From: Shimia sp. SK013
GTDB lineage: Bacteria; Pseudomonadota; Alphaproteobacteria; Rhodobacterales; Rhodobacteraceae
DNA length: 64,000 bases
Reading direction: 5' to 3'
NCBI RefSeq assembly: GCF_001292625.1
Contig: NZ_LAJH01000005.1
Location: 62,001 to 126,000, forward strand
Shown here: in pieces, positions 53,126-61,000 of the stretch
How the letters are laid out: each line of letters begins with the position of its first letter
Numbering within the stretch: position 1 is the stretch's first letter
Translations under genes and position numbers: made by a program
Notes under the pieces: generated by a model
What the model was told of the DNA's origin: nothing
Seen by the model: only the letters and a program-made list of their open reading frames with translations
The model's database searches: none

Positions 53126-54382
53126 ATGAAACGCACAATTTTGGGCACCTCGTTTGTGGCGCTGATTTCGGCCGGTGCGGCCATGGCGGACACAGCCGTG
53201 TTGACGACCTATGCCGATATTGCCGCGGCAAATTATGGCGACAGCACCGCAACGGCCAAAGTACTTGGCGCAGCGGTTGATGCGTTGATCGCAGATCCTA
53301 CCGAAGCCAATCTGGCTGCAGCGCAGGCCGCTTGGGTGGCTGCGCGCGTGCCGTATCAGCAGACCGAAGTCTATCGCTTTGGCAATGCGATTGTGGACAG
53401 CTGGGAAGGCAAGGTGAATGCTTGGCCGCTGGACGAGGGTCTGATTGACTATGTGGATCCGTCTTATGGTGGCACTACAGACGAGAACCCTCTGGCAGTG
53501 GCGAATGTGATCGCCAATCCAACGCTGACGGTGAACGGGGTCGAAATCGACGCGACCAACATCACGCCGGAATTTTTGGCCGAAACCCTGCACGAAGCTG
53601 ATGAGGTCGAGGCCAACGTGGCAACTGGCTATCACGCCATTGAATTCCTGTTGTGGGGTCAGGATTTGAACGGCACCAACGCGGGGGCAGGCGCACGTCC
53701 GGCGAGCGACTTCGCAGTGAGCTCCGCTTGCACGGGCGGCAATTGTGCACGACGTGCGGATTTTTTGAAGGCCGCGACTGATTTGCTGATCAGTGATCTG
53801 GGGTGGATGACCGCGCAGTGGGTCGATGGCGGTGCTGCGCGTGAAGCGGTTCTGGAGAATGAAGCGGCGGGCCTGAGCGCGATGCTGACCGGGATGGGCA
53901 GCCTGTCTTATGGCGAAACTGCGGGCGAGCGCATGCGTCTGGGTCTGATGCTGAACGATCCGGAAGAAGAGCATGACTGCTTTTCCGACAACACCCACAA
54001 CAGCCATTTCTATAACGGTCTGGGCGTTCAAAACGTTTATCTTGGCAGCTATACCCGCGTGGATGGCACCGTGATCAGCGGTGCGTCTTTGTCCGGGCTG
54101 GTATCTGCGCAAGACGGCGGACTGGACGCGGAGATGAAAGCCAAGCTGAGCGCAACAATGGTGGCGTTGGGTGCGATTAAGGAAGCGGCTGAAGGCGGCT
54201 TTTCCTATGACATGATGCTGGAAGCGGGCAATGCGGACGGTGAGGCCCTGATTATGGGTGGCGTCGACGGCTTTGTGGACCAGACCAAGTCGATTGAGCG
54301 GGTTGTGGGCGTGTTGGGGCTGGACGACATCGCGGTCGAGGGATCGGACAGTTTGGATCGGCCGGACGCGGTCTTCCATTAA
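53126..54382 (+). CDS. Imelysin (peptidase M75-like) iron-related periplasmic protein
   Basis: A 418-residue secreted protein: signal peptide MKRTILGTSFVALISAGAAM, then two helical repeats. The imelysin motif GYHAIEFLLWGQDLNGT contains the HxxE pair His170-Glu173. DCFSDNTHNSHFYN is another conserved element. Imelysin proteins (IrpA/IcmP type) are iron-regulated and bound to the outer membrane or periplasm. Peptidase activity is disputed. AAGGAAAG precedes the ATG. Second gene of the cassette. Confidence 0.92.
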   Translation: MKRTILGTSFVALISAGAAMADTAVLTTYADIAAANYGDSTATAKVLGAAVDALIADPTEANLAAAQAAWVAARVPYQQTEVYRFGNAIVDSWEGKVNAWPLDEGLIDYVDPSYGGTTDENPLAVANVIANPTLTVNGVEIDATNITPEFLAETLHEADEVEANVATGYHAIEFLLWGQDLNGTNAGAGARPASDFAVSSACTGGNCARRADFLKAATDLLISDLGWMTAQWVDGGAAREAVLENEAAGLSAMLTGMGSLSYGETAGERMRLGLMLNDPEEEHDCFSDNTHNSHFYNGLGVQNVYLGSYTRVDGTVISGASLSGLVSAQDGGLDAEMKAKLSATMVALGAIKEAAEGGFSYDMMLEAGNADGEALIMGGVDGFVDQTKSIERVVGVLGLDDIAVEGSDSLDRPDAVFH

Positions 54383-54412
54383 CAGGAGGCGCAACGTGTG
54401 GTTGAAATAAAG

Positions 54413-54442
54413 AGGTGCGGACATATTGATCCGCACCTTTTG
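54413..54442 (+). terminator. Intra-cassette terminator before the di-haem gene
   Basis: AGGTGCGG-acatattgat-CCGCACCT, then TTTTGG. An eight-base stem in the 79-bp gap between the first imelysin and the di-haem oxidoreductase. It may limit expression of the downstream genes. Confidence 0.8.
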
Positions 54443-54461
54443 GTGGTTAGTATGCTGAGGC

Positions 54462-55949
54462 ATGGATATGTCGGCACAGAAAAAAGCCCGATGGGGCGTC
54501 GCAGCGAGTTTGCTGTGTGCCGGATGGGTGTCGGCAGGCGAAAAACTGTCGGAGCCACATCTGAACGTGGTGCCGAGGGCGACGCAGGAACAGGTGCGGA
54601 TTGATGCAATTTTGCAGCCGCCGACGGATTTTTCCAAGCCTGAGGTCTTTGAGGTGCTAAGCGCAGGTGCGGCAACGGTGTCGCGGCGCATGGATGGCCA
54701 AGTGTTTTCGCGACACGCCGAAAATTTGCCAGAAAATCAGCGACTGGATTTCGAGCTGGGCCGCGCGATGTTTGAGAAGCTTTGGGTGGCGTCGCCGTCG
54801 TCGACGCGGGCATCCGACGGGCTTGGGCCGTTTTATCATGCGCGCAGTTGCGGAAGTTGTCATGTCAACGACGGCCGCGGATTTGCCGGCACGGACGGGC
54901 TGTTGATCCGCGTTTCGGTGCCAGATGGAGATGGCGGAACGATGCCCCATCCGACGTATGGCGGGCAGTTGCAGCACAAGGCGCTGAGCGGCATGCAGGC
55001 GGAGTTTCAGCTTGGCATCCGCTATGACGAGGGGTCCGTTGCGTTGGCGGGGGGCGAAAGCGCCGACCTGCGCGTGCCCAGCTATGATCTTGATTTAAGG
55101 CAGGGTCCGTTGGGTGACGGTGCAATGATCTCGGCGCGGGTTGCACCCGCGATGATCGGATTGGGTCTTTTGGAGGCCATTCCGAGCGAAACCATTTTGG
55201 CTTTGGCTGATCCCGAAGACGCCAATAATGACGGGATATCCGGACGGGCCAATGTTGTGACCAGTGCCGAATATGGCGTGCCGATGTTGGGCCGGTTTGG
55301 TCACAAGGCGACGTTACCGACGGTGAGCGAACAGGCGGCGGCGGCGTTCTCTGCCGATTTGGGCCTCTCGACACCGCTGTTTCCGTGGCATTGGGGGGAT
55401 TGCACAGAGGTGCAGCAGGATTGTCGCACAGCGCCGCACGGCGGCGATCCGGAGCGTGAGGGACTGGAAGTGGACAGCCGAGCGATGGGTGTGGTGGCCT
55501 TATACAGTCGAAATCTGGGTGTGCCCGCGCGGGCGCGTGTGGATGATCCCGAGGTGTTGCGCGGTAAAGAGTTGTTTCATGTTTCGGGATGCGTGGGCTG
55601 TCATACCCCGAAACATGTGACTCATCGTCTCGACGGTGGGGGCACAGGAAGCTTTCAACTGATTTGGCCCTATACCGACCTTTTGTTGCATGACATGGGA
55701 GATGGATTGGCCGATGGGCGGCCGGATGGTTTGGCCACCGGCCGCGAATGGCGGACAGCGCCACTGTGGGGACTTGGCCTTGTGGCGCAGGCAGGTGGCC
55801 AGCAAGGGTATCTGCATGATGGGCGCGCGCGCACCGTGCTGGAAGCTGTGCTGTGGCATGGCGGCGAGGCAGGGCCTGCGAAAGAAAAGGTGGTGGCGAT
55901 GCCGCCAGAAGATCGCGCCGCGTTGTTGGCGTTCTTGGAGAGTTTGTGA
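54462..55949 (+). CDS. Di-haem oxidoreductase (DHOR, DUF1111)
   Basis: A 495-residue periplasmic protein with two covalent haem sites, SCGSCH at 130-134 and GCVGCH at 377-381. The signal peptide ends near WVSAGE. DHOR proteins are cytochrome-peroxidase-like enzymes often misnamed thiol oxidoreductases. GLGPFYHARSCGSCHVNDGRGF and RFGHKATLPTVSEQ are family elements. It follows the first imelysin and overlaps the second (TGATG). In this context it may reduce or oxidise iron in the periplasm. Confidence 0.9.
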   Translation: MDMSAQKKARWGVAASLLCAGWVSAGEKLSEPHLNVVPRATQEQVRIDAILQPPTDFSKPEVFEVLSAGAATVSRRMDGQVFSRHAENLPENQRLDFELGRAMFEKLWVASPSSTRASDGLGPFYHARSCGSCHVNDGRGFAGTDGLLIRVSVPDGDGGTMPHPTYGGQLQHKALSGMQAEFQLGIRYDEGSVALAGGESADLRVPSYDLDLRQGPLGDGAMISARVAPAMIGLGLLEAIPSETILALADPEDANNDGISGRANVVTSAEYGVPMLGRFGHKATLPTVSEQAAAAFSADLGLSTPLFPWHWGDCTEVQQDCRTAPHGGDPEREGLEVDSRAMGVVALYSRNLGVPARARVDDPEVLRGKELFHVSGCVGCHTPKHVTHRLDGGGTGSFQLIWPYTDLLLHDMGDGLADGRPDGLATGREWRTAPLWGLGLVAQAGGQQGYLHDGRARTVLEAVLWHGGEAGPAKEKVVAMPPEDRAALLAFLESL

Positions 55950-56971
55950 TGATCCGAAGCTTGGTTTTGAGCCTTTTGGTTATGGTGAGCGGTGCGGCCA
56001 AAGCGGCGGCGCAAGACGTGGACCTGTCAGCGCGGGTGACGGCAGCGGTTGAGCAGCATGTTTTGCCAAGTTATGCGCGATTTGCGACGTCCGCGCGGGA
56101 TTTGTCGCGTGCGGCATATACCAACTGCAACGCGGAAGATGAGGCGTTGCGCGGGGCATATCACGCGGCGTTTGATGATTGGGTGCGGGTCAGCCATTTG
56201 CGCTTTGGTCCGAGTGAGACGGACAACCGCGCCTTTGCTTTGGCCTTTTGGCCGGACTCGCGCAGCAAAACCCCAAAGGCCCTGGCGGGTTTGATTGCAG
56301 AGGAAGTGCCCGCAGGGTTGGAGGCAGCAGAACTGATGCAGCAATCGATTGCTGTGCAGGGATTTTATGCGCTGGATTATCTTTTGTACGATCCAACCTA
56401 CATGACGATGGGTGCGCCGGAGTATCGCTGCGAATTGATCCGCAACCTGAGTGAAGGCATCGCGGTGCGGGCTGAGGAAATCGATGGAGATTGGGGGCAG
56501 TACTATGCCGCCCAGATGATCGCGCCCTCTAAGTCGGGGGCGTATCACACCACAAATGAAGCTGCGGGAGAGTTGTTGAAGGCTGTGGCTACGGGGCTGC
56601 AGTTCACCGAAGAAGCGCGGCTGGCGCGGCCCTTGGGCACGTTTGATCGCCCTCGGCCCAAGCGGGCGGAGGCCTGGCGGTCTGGCCGGTCGCTGCGCCA
56701 TGTGGTTCTGTCACTGGAAGCAACACGAGATCTGACGGCGGCATTGGCAGGCGAGACGTCGGTAGCTGCGCGGTTGGACGGTGCGTTTGAAACCGTGTTA
56801 AACAATGCGACCTTTGATGATCCGGCGTTCGCCGGTGTTAAAGAGCCGATTGCACGGCTGACGATTGAAAGCCTGCAGCAATACGTTAATGCGCTGCGCG
56901 AACAGGTTGTGGCGGAAATGACAGTCGCGCTTGATGTGTCGATTGGTTTTAATGCGTTAGACGGAGATTGA
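55949..56971 (+). CDS. Second imelysin-family protein, degenerate HxxE
   Basis: A 340-residue secreted protein (signal MIRSLVLSLLVMVSGAAKAAAQ). It keeps the imelysin layout, with WVRVSHLRFGP and FALAFWPDSRSKTPKAL in the first half and GAYHTTNEAAGELLKAVATGLQ in the second. The segment matching GxHAxE reads GFYALDYLLYD, so His is Tyr140 and Glu is Asp143. It probably cannot bind metal at that site in the standard way. It starts on the last base of the DHOR gene. The two imelysins of this operon are therefore not equivalent. Confidence 0.88.
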   Translation: MIRSLVLSLLVMVSGAAKAAAQDVDLSARVTAAVEQHVLPSYARFATSARDLSRAAYTNCNAEDEALRGAYHAAFDDWVRVSHLRFGPSETDNRAFALAFWPDSRSKTPKALAGLIAEEVPAGLEAAELMQQSIAVQGFYALDYLLYDPTYMTMGAPEYRCELIRNLSEGIAVRAEEIDGDWGQYYAAQMIAPSKSGAYHTTNEAAGELLKAVATGLQFTEEARLARPLGTFDRPRPKRAEAWRSGRSLRHVVLSLEATRDLTAALAGETSVAARLDGAFETVLNNATFDDPAFAGVKEPIARLTIESLQQYVNALREQVVAEMTVALDVSIGFNALDGD

Positions 56972-56972
56972 G

Positions 56973-58040
56973 ATGACTTCGCGGCGTCGGTTTATGACAG
57001 GGGCTTTGGCGGCGAGCGTGGTACCGGTGCGCAGCTGGGCCGCGATCGGGGATCCGCAATACCTGAGTGCCGCGCGACGTTCGGATGGGACCTTTGTTTT
57101 GGTTGGGTTGCGCAGTGACGCGACCTTGGCCTTTGAGATGCCTTTGCCAGCACGTGGTCACGCCGCGGCGGCCCATCCGGAGCGGGCGGAGGCGGTGGCC
57201 TTTGCGCGGCGACCCGGTACCTATGCCATTGTGCTGGATTGTTCCGACGGGAGCATACTGGCGCGATTGGAAGCGCCACGGGGGCGGCATTTTTACGGGC
57301 ATGGCGTGTTTTCCAAAGACGGTGCGCGGCTTTATACCACCGAGAACAACTATGAGAGCGCGGCGGGCGTGATCGGCGTTTGGGATGCCGGAAACGGGTA
57401 CCGGCGTTTGGGTGAGTTTTCGTCAGGTGGCGTTGGCCCGCATGAGGTGTTGCGTTTACCGGGTAAGGAAATGCTGGTCGTGGCCAATGGCGGCATTCAC
57501 ACGCACCCAGAAAGTGGGCGGGAGAAGCTGAATCTGAGGCACATGCGGCCCAATTTGACCTATCTGGATGGCAAAGGCACCGTGGTACAGCGGGTGCAAA
57601 TCAGGGATGACTGGCACCTCAATTCGATCCGCCATCTTGCGGTGGATGCGTCAGGGCAGGTGGGGTTTGCAATGCAGTGGCAAGGTGAGTTCTGGGACGC
57701 GCCGCCGTTGTTGGGATTGCACCGATTGGGTGAGACCGCGCGGTTTTGCATGTCGCCAGAAGCCGTACATCTGGGAATGAAAGGCTATGCGGGCAGCGTG
57801 GCGTATTGCGGCAGCGGCATGTGGATTGCGATCTCGAGCCCGCGCGGCGGGTATGTGGAGAGATTTGACGCCCTGAGTGGCGCGTATCTTGGCGCGGTGG
57901 GCGCGGCGGATGTTTGCGGGATCAGCGGCGCGGGCATGGGCATGATGGCGACAACCGGCGATGGCCATGTCGTTGGTATCCAGACGAAAATTGCGGCTTT
58001 TCACCCGTTGGCCTTTGACAACCACCTTGTGGCGATCTGA
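56973..58040 (+). CDS. DUF1513 family Tat-exported beta-propeller-like protein
   Basis: A 355-residue protein starting MTSRRRFMTGALAASVVPV, a Tat-type signal (SRRRFM). The mature part has repeated beta segments (GHGVFSKDGARLYTTENNY, GGVGPHEVLRLPGKEMLVVANGG, AVDASGQVGFAMQW) like a seven-bladed propeller. DUF1513 recurs as the last gene of imelysin/DHOR cassettes. Tat export suggests a cofactor or folded assembly. It starts one base after the second imelysin stop and ends three bases from the convergent nasA stop. Confidence 0.88.
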   Translation: MTSRRRFMTGALAASVVPVRSWAAIGDPQYLSAARRSDGTFVLVGLRSDATLAFEMPLPARGHAAAAHPERAEAVAFARRPGTYAIVLDCSDGSILARLEAPRGRHFYGHGVFSKDGARLYTTENNYESAAGVIGVWDAGNGYRRLGEFSSGGVGPHEVLRLPGKEMLVVANGGIHTHPESGREKLNLRHMRPNLTYLDGKGTVVQRVQIRDDWHLNSIRHLAVDASGQVGFAMQWQGEFWDAPPLLGLHRLGETARFCMSPEAVHLGMKGYAGSVAYCGSGMWIAISSPRGGYVERFDALSGAYLGAVGAADVCGISGAGMGMMATTGDGHVVGIQTKIAAFHPLAFDNHLVAI

Positions 58041-58043
58041 GAT

Positions 58044-60665
58044 CTATTCGGCCGCAGCACGATTGTGAGCACCGTTCAGGATCGCGGCCAGTTCGGGCTT
58101 GCAGGAGCCGCAGTTTGTGCCTGCTGACAGGGCTGCACCGATGGCTTGAACACTCATCAGCTGGTTGGTTTCAATCGCCGTCAGAATGGTGTTCACCCCG
58201 ACGTTGAAACAAGCACAGACGGTGGCGCCGGGATCGGGTTGATCTGCGCCCGGACGTCCGGCAAGCGCCCCTGTGCCGTCGGTGCCAATCAGGCCGGTGG
58301 CGAACGTACGTGAGACGCTGACAGGGGTCGGAGCGGCGTAGAGCGCACCAATGAGCTTGCCGTTTTCGTGCAAAGCCACGCGGGCGAGGTTGCGTGCGGG
58401 ATCGGTGACGCTGCTGGCTTTGGCTTCGGGCGCCTCAAACAATGTGCGCGCGTAGTCTTGCCAACTTTCGGGCGCTTTGGTGTCGGCAAGTTCTGTGCGC
58501 CAACCCGTGTCGGACTTTGCTTTGGCCCAGTACGCAGTTTGTGGGGAGATATTGGCCACGCTGACAGCAAAGCCATACCATGCGGGACCGTATGGTTTGA
58601 TCGATACTGGTGCGGATTTGCTGTCGGGCTGACCCGAGATCGGATCGGTGATAGGCGGCACCAATGCAGAAACTCGACCAGCGCTGGCGGTTTCGCCTGT
58701 CCAGTGTATTGGCGCAAAAACGTTGCCCGGCGTCACGCGATCCGTAATCAAGACGCGCAGAATGGCAGTGCCATGGTGGCTCTCAACTTGCGCCAGATCG
58801 GCGGCGCGCAGGCCAAGCGCAACTGCGTCCTCAGGATGCAATTCAAGGAAGGGTTCGCCATAATGCTGGTTCAAACGCGGGGCGAGTGCGGTGCGGGTCA
58901 TAGTGTGCCACTGATCCCGAATACGGCCGGTGTTCAAACGATAAGGCAACGCGGCGGGGGATGCGCGAAGGGCAGGCTGCGCGACGGGCAGCATGTTGGC
59001 GCGTTTGTTGGGCGTGAAGAAACCGCCATTGGCAAAGAAGCGTTCGGTTCGGGAGCCATCGGCGCGGACAGGCCAGCGCGTAGGTTTGAAGGCGTCAAAA
59101 TCGGCATCTGAAATGTCGGAGAGGCCACTGATGTCGAAGTCTTTGCCCTGAGCGGCTGCGAGACCGGAGAGGGCTGCATGTTCGCGAAAGATTTGCGCGG
59201 GGGTGTCATAGTCAAAGCCGGAAAACCCCATACGGCGGGCCACGTCTGCGATGATGTCCCAGTCGTGGCGAGACTGGCCAGTGGGCGGCATCAGCGGGCG
59301 TTGTCGGCTGATGGTGCGGTCGGAATTGGTGACGGTGCCATCTTTCTCGCCCCAGCCTGTGGCTGGTAGAACCACATCGGCCAAAAGCGCGGTGTCTGTT
59401 GTGGCCGACAAGTCCGAAACGGCAACAAAATCGCAGGTCTTGATGGCGGCCTGCACGGCGTTGGCGTCGGGCATGGACACGGCAGGATTGGTGCACATCA
59501 CCCACAACGCTTTGATCTTGCCTGTTCCGATGGCTTGGAACATGTCGACCGCCTTGAGACCTTGTTGGTCAGCCATTGTCGGCGCGTCCCAAAAAGTTTG
59601 CACCACGTCGCGGTGGGTGGCGTTTTCGATGTCCAGATGCGCGGCCAGCATATTGGCCAAGCCGCCGACTTCGCGTCCGCCCATGGCGTTGGGCTGGCCG
59701 GTGACGGAGAACGGCCCGCCGCCGGGTTTGCCGATGCGACCTGTGGCAAGGTGGCAGTTCAGGATTGCATTGACCTTGTCGGCGCCGTGATCGGATTGGT
59801 TCACGCCTTGGGAGAACACAGTGACGGTGTTTTCGGTGCGCAACCAGAGGTCGGCAAAGGCTGTGAGCTGCTCGGGAGGCAAGCCGGTATCAGAGACGTC
59901 GGTCGAACTGGCGGCGTCCAACGCTTCGGAAAAGCCTGAGACGTGATCGCTGACATAGGCCGCGTCGACCGCGCCTTGGGCGTGGGTTTGCGCCAGCAAA
60001 TAATTGAACAGGGCCACATCCGTACCGGGGCGCAGGGCAAGGTGCATGTCAGCAAGATCGCAGGTTGCAGTGCGGCGCGGGTCAATGACGACGACTTTCA
60101 TCGACGGGCGCGCGGCTTTGGCGGCGGCGATGCGCTGGTAAAGCACCGGATGGCACCATGCGAGGTTGGATCCGGTGAGAATGACAAGATCGGCCAATTC
60201 AAGGTCTTCGTAGGTTCCGGGCACGGTGTCGGTGCCAAAGGCGCGCTTGTGGCCAGCGACGGTGGAGGCCATGCAGAGGCGTGAATTGGTGTCGATATTG
60301 GCGGAGCCGATGTAGCCTTTCATCAGCTTGTTGGCGACGTAGTAGTCTTCGGTCAGCAGTTGGCCAGAGACATAAAACGCCACGGAGTCGGGACCATGTT
60401 TGGCAATCGTTGTGCAAAACTTTTCGGCCACCAGATCGAGCGCTTCGTCCCAACTTGCGGGCCGGTTGTCGATCTGCGACGCGAGGAGACGACCGTCCGC
60501 AGTGACGGTTTCTCCGAGCGCCGACCCTTTGGAGCAAAGCCGTCCAAAGTTGGCAGGGTGCGCGGGGTCGCCTTTGACGGTGAGGCCGCCCGCGTTATCA
60601 CGTGTCGCAACCACACCGCACCCGGTGCCGCAATACGGACAGGTCGTGCAGATCGATTTGGTCAT
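58044..60665 (-). CDS. nasA: Assimilatory nitrate reductase catalytic subunit
   Basis: An 873-residue cytosolic enzyme reducing nitrate to nitrite. A [4Fe-4S] site is in CTTCPYCGTGCGV near the N-terminus, followed by a molybdopterin-guanine-dinucleotide domain (SRLCMASTVAGHKRAFG, GSNLAWCHPVLYQRI, PGGGPFSVTGQPNAMGGREVGG). The C-terminal part has a BFD-like [2Fe-2S] segment CACFNVGVNTILTAI-CGSCKPEL, as in NasA proteins using an electron donor fused or docked. ATG 60665 overlaps the nirD stop (ATGA). Last gene of the operon. Confidence 0.95.
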   Translation of the reverse strand: MTKSICTTCPYCGTGCGVVATRDNAGGLTVKGDPAHPANFGRLCSKGSALGETVTADGRLLASQIDNRPASWDEALDLVAEKFCTTIAKHGPDSVAFYVSGQLLTEDYYVANKLMKGYIGSANIDTNSRLCMASTVAGHKRAFGTDTVPGTYEDLELADLVILTGSNLAWCHPVLYQRIAAAKAARPSMKVVVIDPRRTATCDLADMHLALRPGTDVALFNYLLAQTHAQGAVDAAYVSDHVSGFSEALDAASSTDVSDTGLPPEQLTAFADLWLRTENTVTVFSQGVNQSDHGADKVNAILNCHLATGRIGKPGGGPFSVTGQPNAMGGREVGGLANMLAAHLDIENATHRDVVQTFWDAPTMADQQGLKAVDMFQAIGTGKIKALWVMCTNPAVSMPDANAVQAAIKTCDFVAVSDLSATTDTALLADVVLPATGWGEKDGTVTNSDRTISRQRPLMPPTGQSRHDWDIIADVARRMGFSGFDYDTPAQIFREHAALSGLAAAQGKDFDISGLSDISDADFDAFKPTRWPVRADGSRTERFFANGGFFTPNKRANMLPVAQPALRASPAALPYRLNTGRIRDQWHTMTRTALAPRLNQHYGEPFLELHPEDAVALGLRAADLAQVESHHGTAILRVLITDRVTPGNVFAPIHWTGETASAGRVSALVPPITDPISGQPDSKSAPVSIKPYGPAWYGFAVSVANISPQTAYWAKAKSDTGWRTELADTKAPESWQDYARTLFEAPEAKASSVTDPARNLARVALHENGKLIGALYAAPTPVSVSRTFATGLIGTDGTGALAGRPGADQPDPGATVCACFNVGVNTILTAIETNQLMSVQAIGAALSAGTNCGSCKPELAAILNGAHNRAAAE

Positions 60666-61000
60666 TCTGCGGCCACAGAGGTTTTGACGGCGGCGGCGGA
60701 AATCAGAATGCGGTTGTCTTCGCATTTGATCGCATACGTGCCAACTTTGCCTTCGTCGGCCCCTTGGGCCTCGCCAGTGGCAAGGTCAAAAACCCAATTG
60801 TACATCGGGTCAGTCACTTTTTCGTCGTGCTGGATGCCATTGGAAAGCGGGCCAGCTTTGCCCGGCAGATATTCATCCAGTGCATAAACGTTACCTGTAG
60901 CGGTGCGGAAGACCGCGATGTCACCGTGATGGGTGCGCACGACGCGCGCGCCGCGCAGGGGGATGTCGTTGATGCTGCCAATGTCGATGAAATCACTCAT
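60662..61000 (-). CDS. nirD: Nitrite reductase (NADH) small subunit NirD
   Basis: A 112-residue Rieske-like-fold protein. The region matching a Rieske cluster (DEYLPGKAGPLSNGIQHDEKVTDPMYNWVFDL) is broken here only for display; the Cys and His ligands are absent, as in assimilatory NirD, which binds no cluster. It partners NirB. Overlaps with nirB and nasA at ATGA junctions show coupling on both sides. Confidence 0.92.
   Translation of the reverse strand: MSDFIDIGSINDIPLRGARVVRTHHGDIAVFRTATGNVYALDEYLPGKAGPLSNGIQHDEKVTDPMYNWVFDLATGEAQGADEGKVGTYAIKCEDNRILISAAAVKTSVAAE

Noticed and set aside
53084-54691. 535-codon minus-strand frame across the first imelysin
   Set aside because: Shadow frame; it also crosses the internal terminator and the DHOR start.
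60662-61000. NirD as a Rieske iron-sulfur protein with lost function
   Set aside because: Absence of cluster ligands is normal for NirD of assimilatory nitrite reductases.
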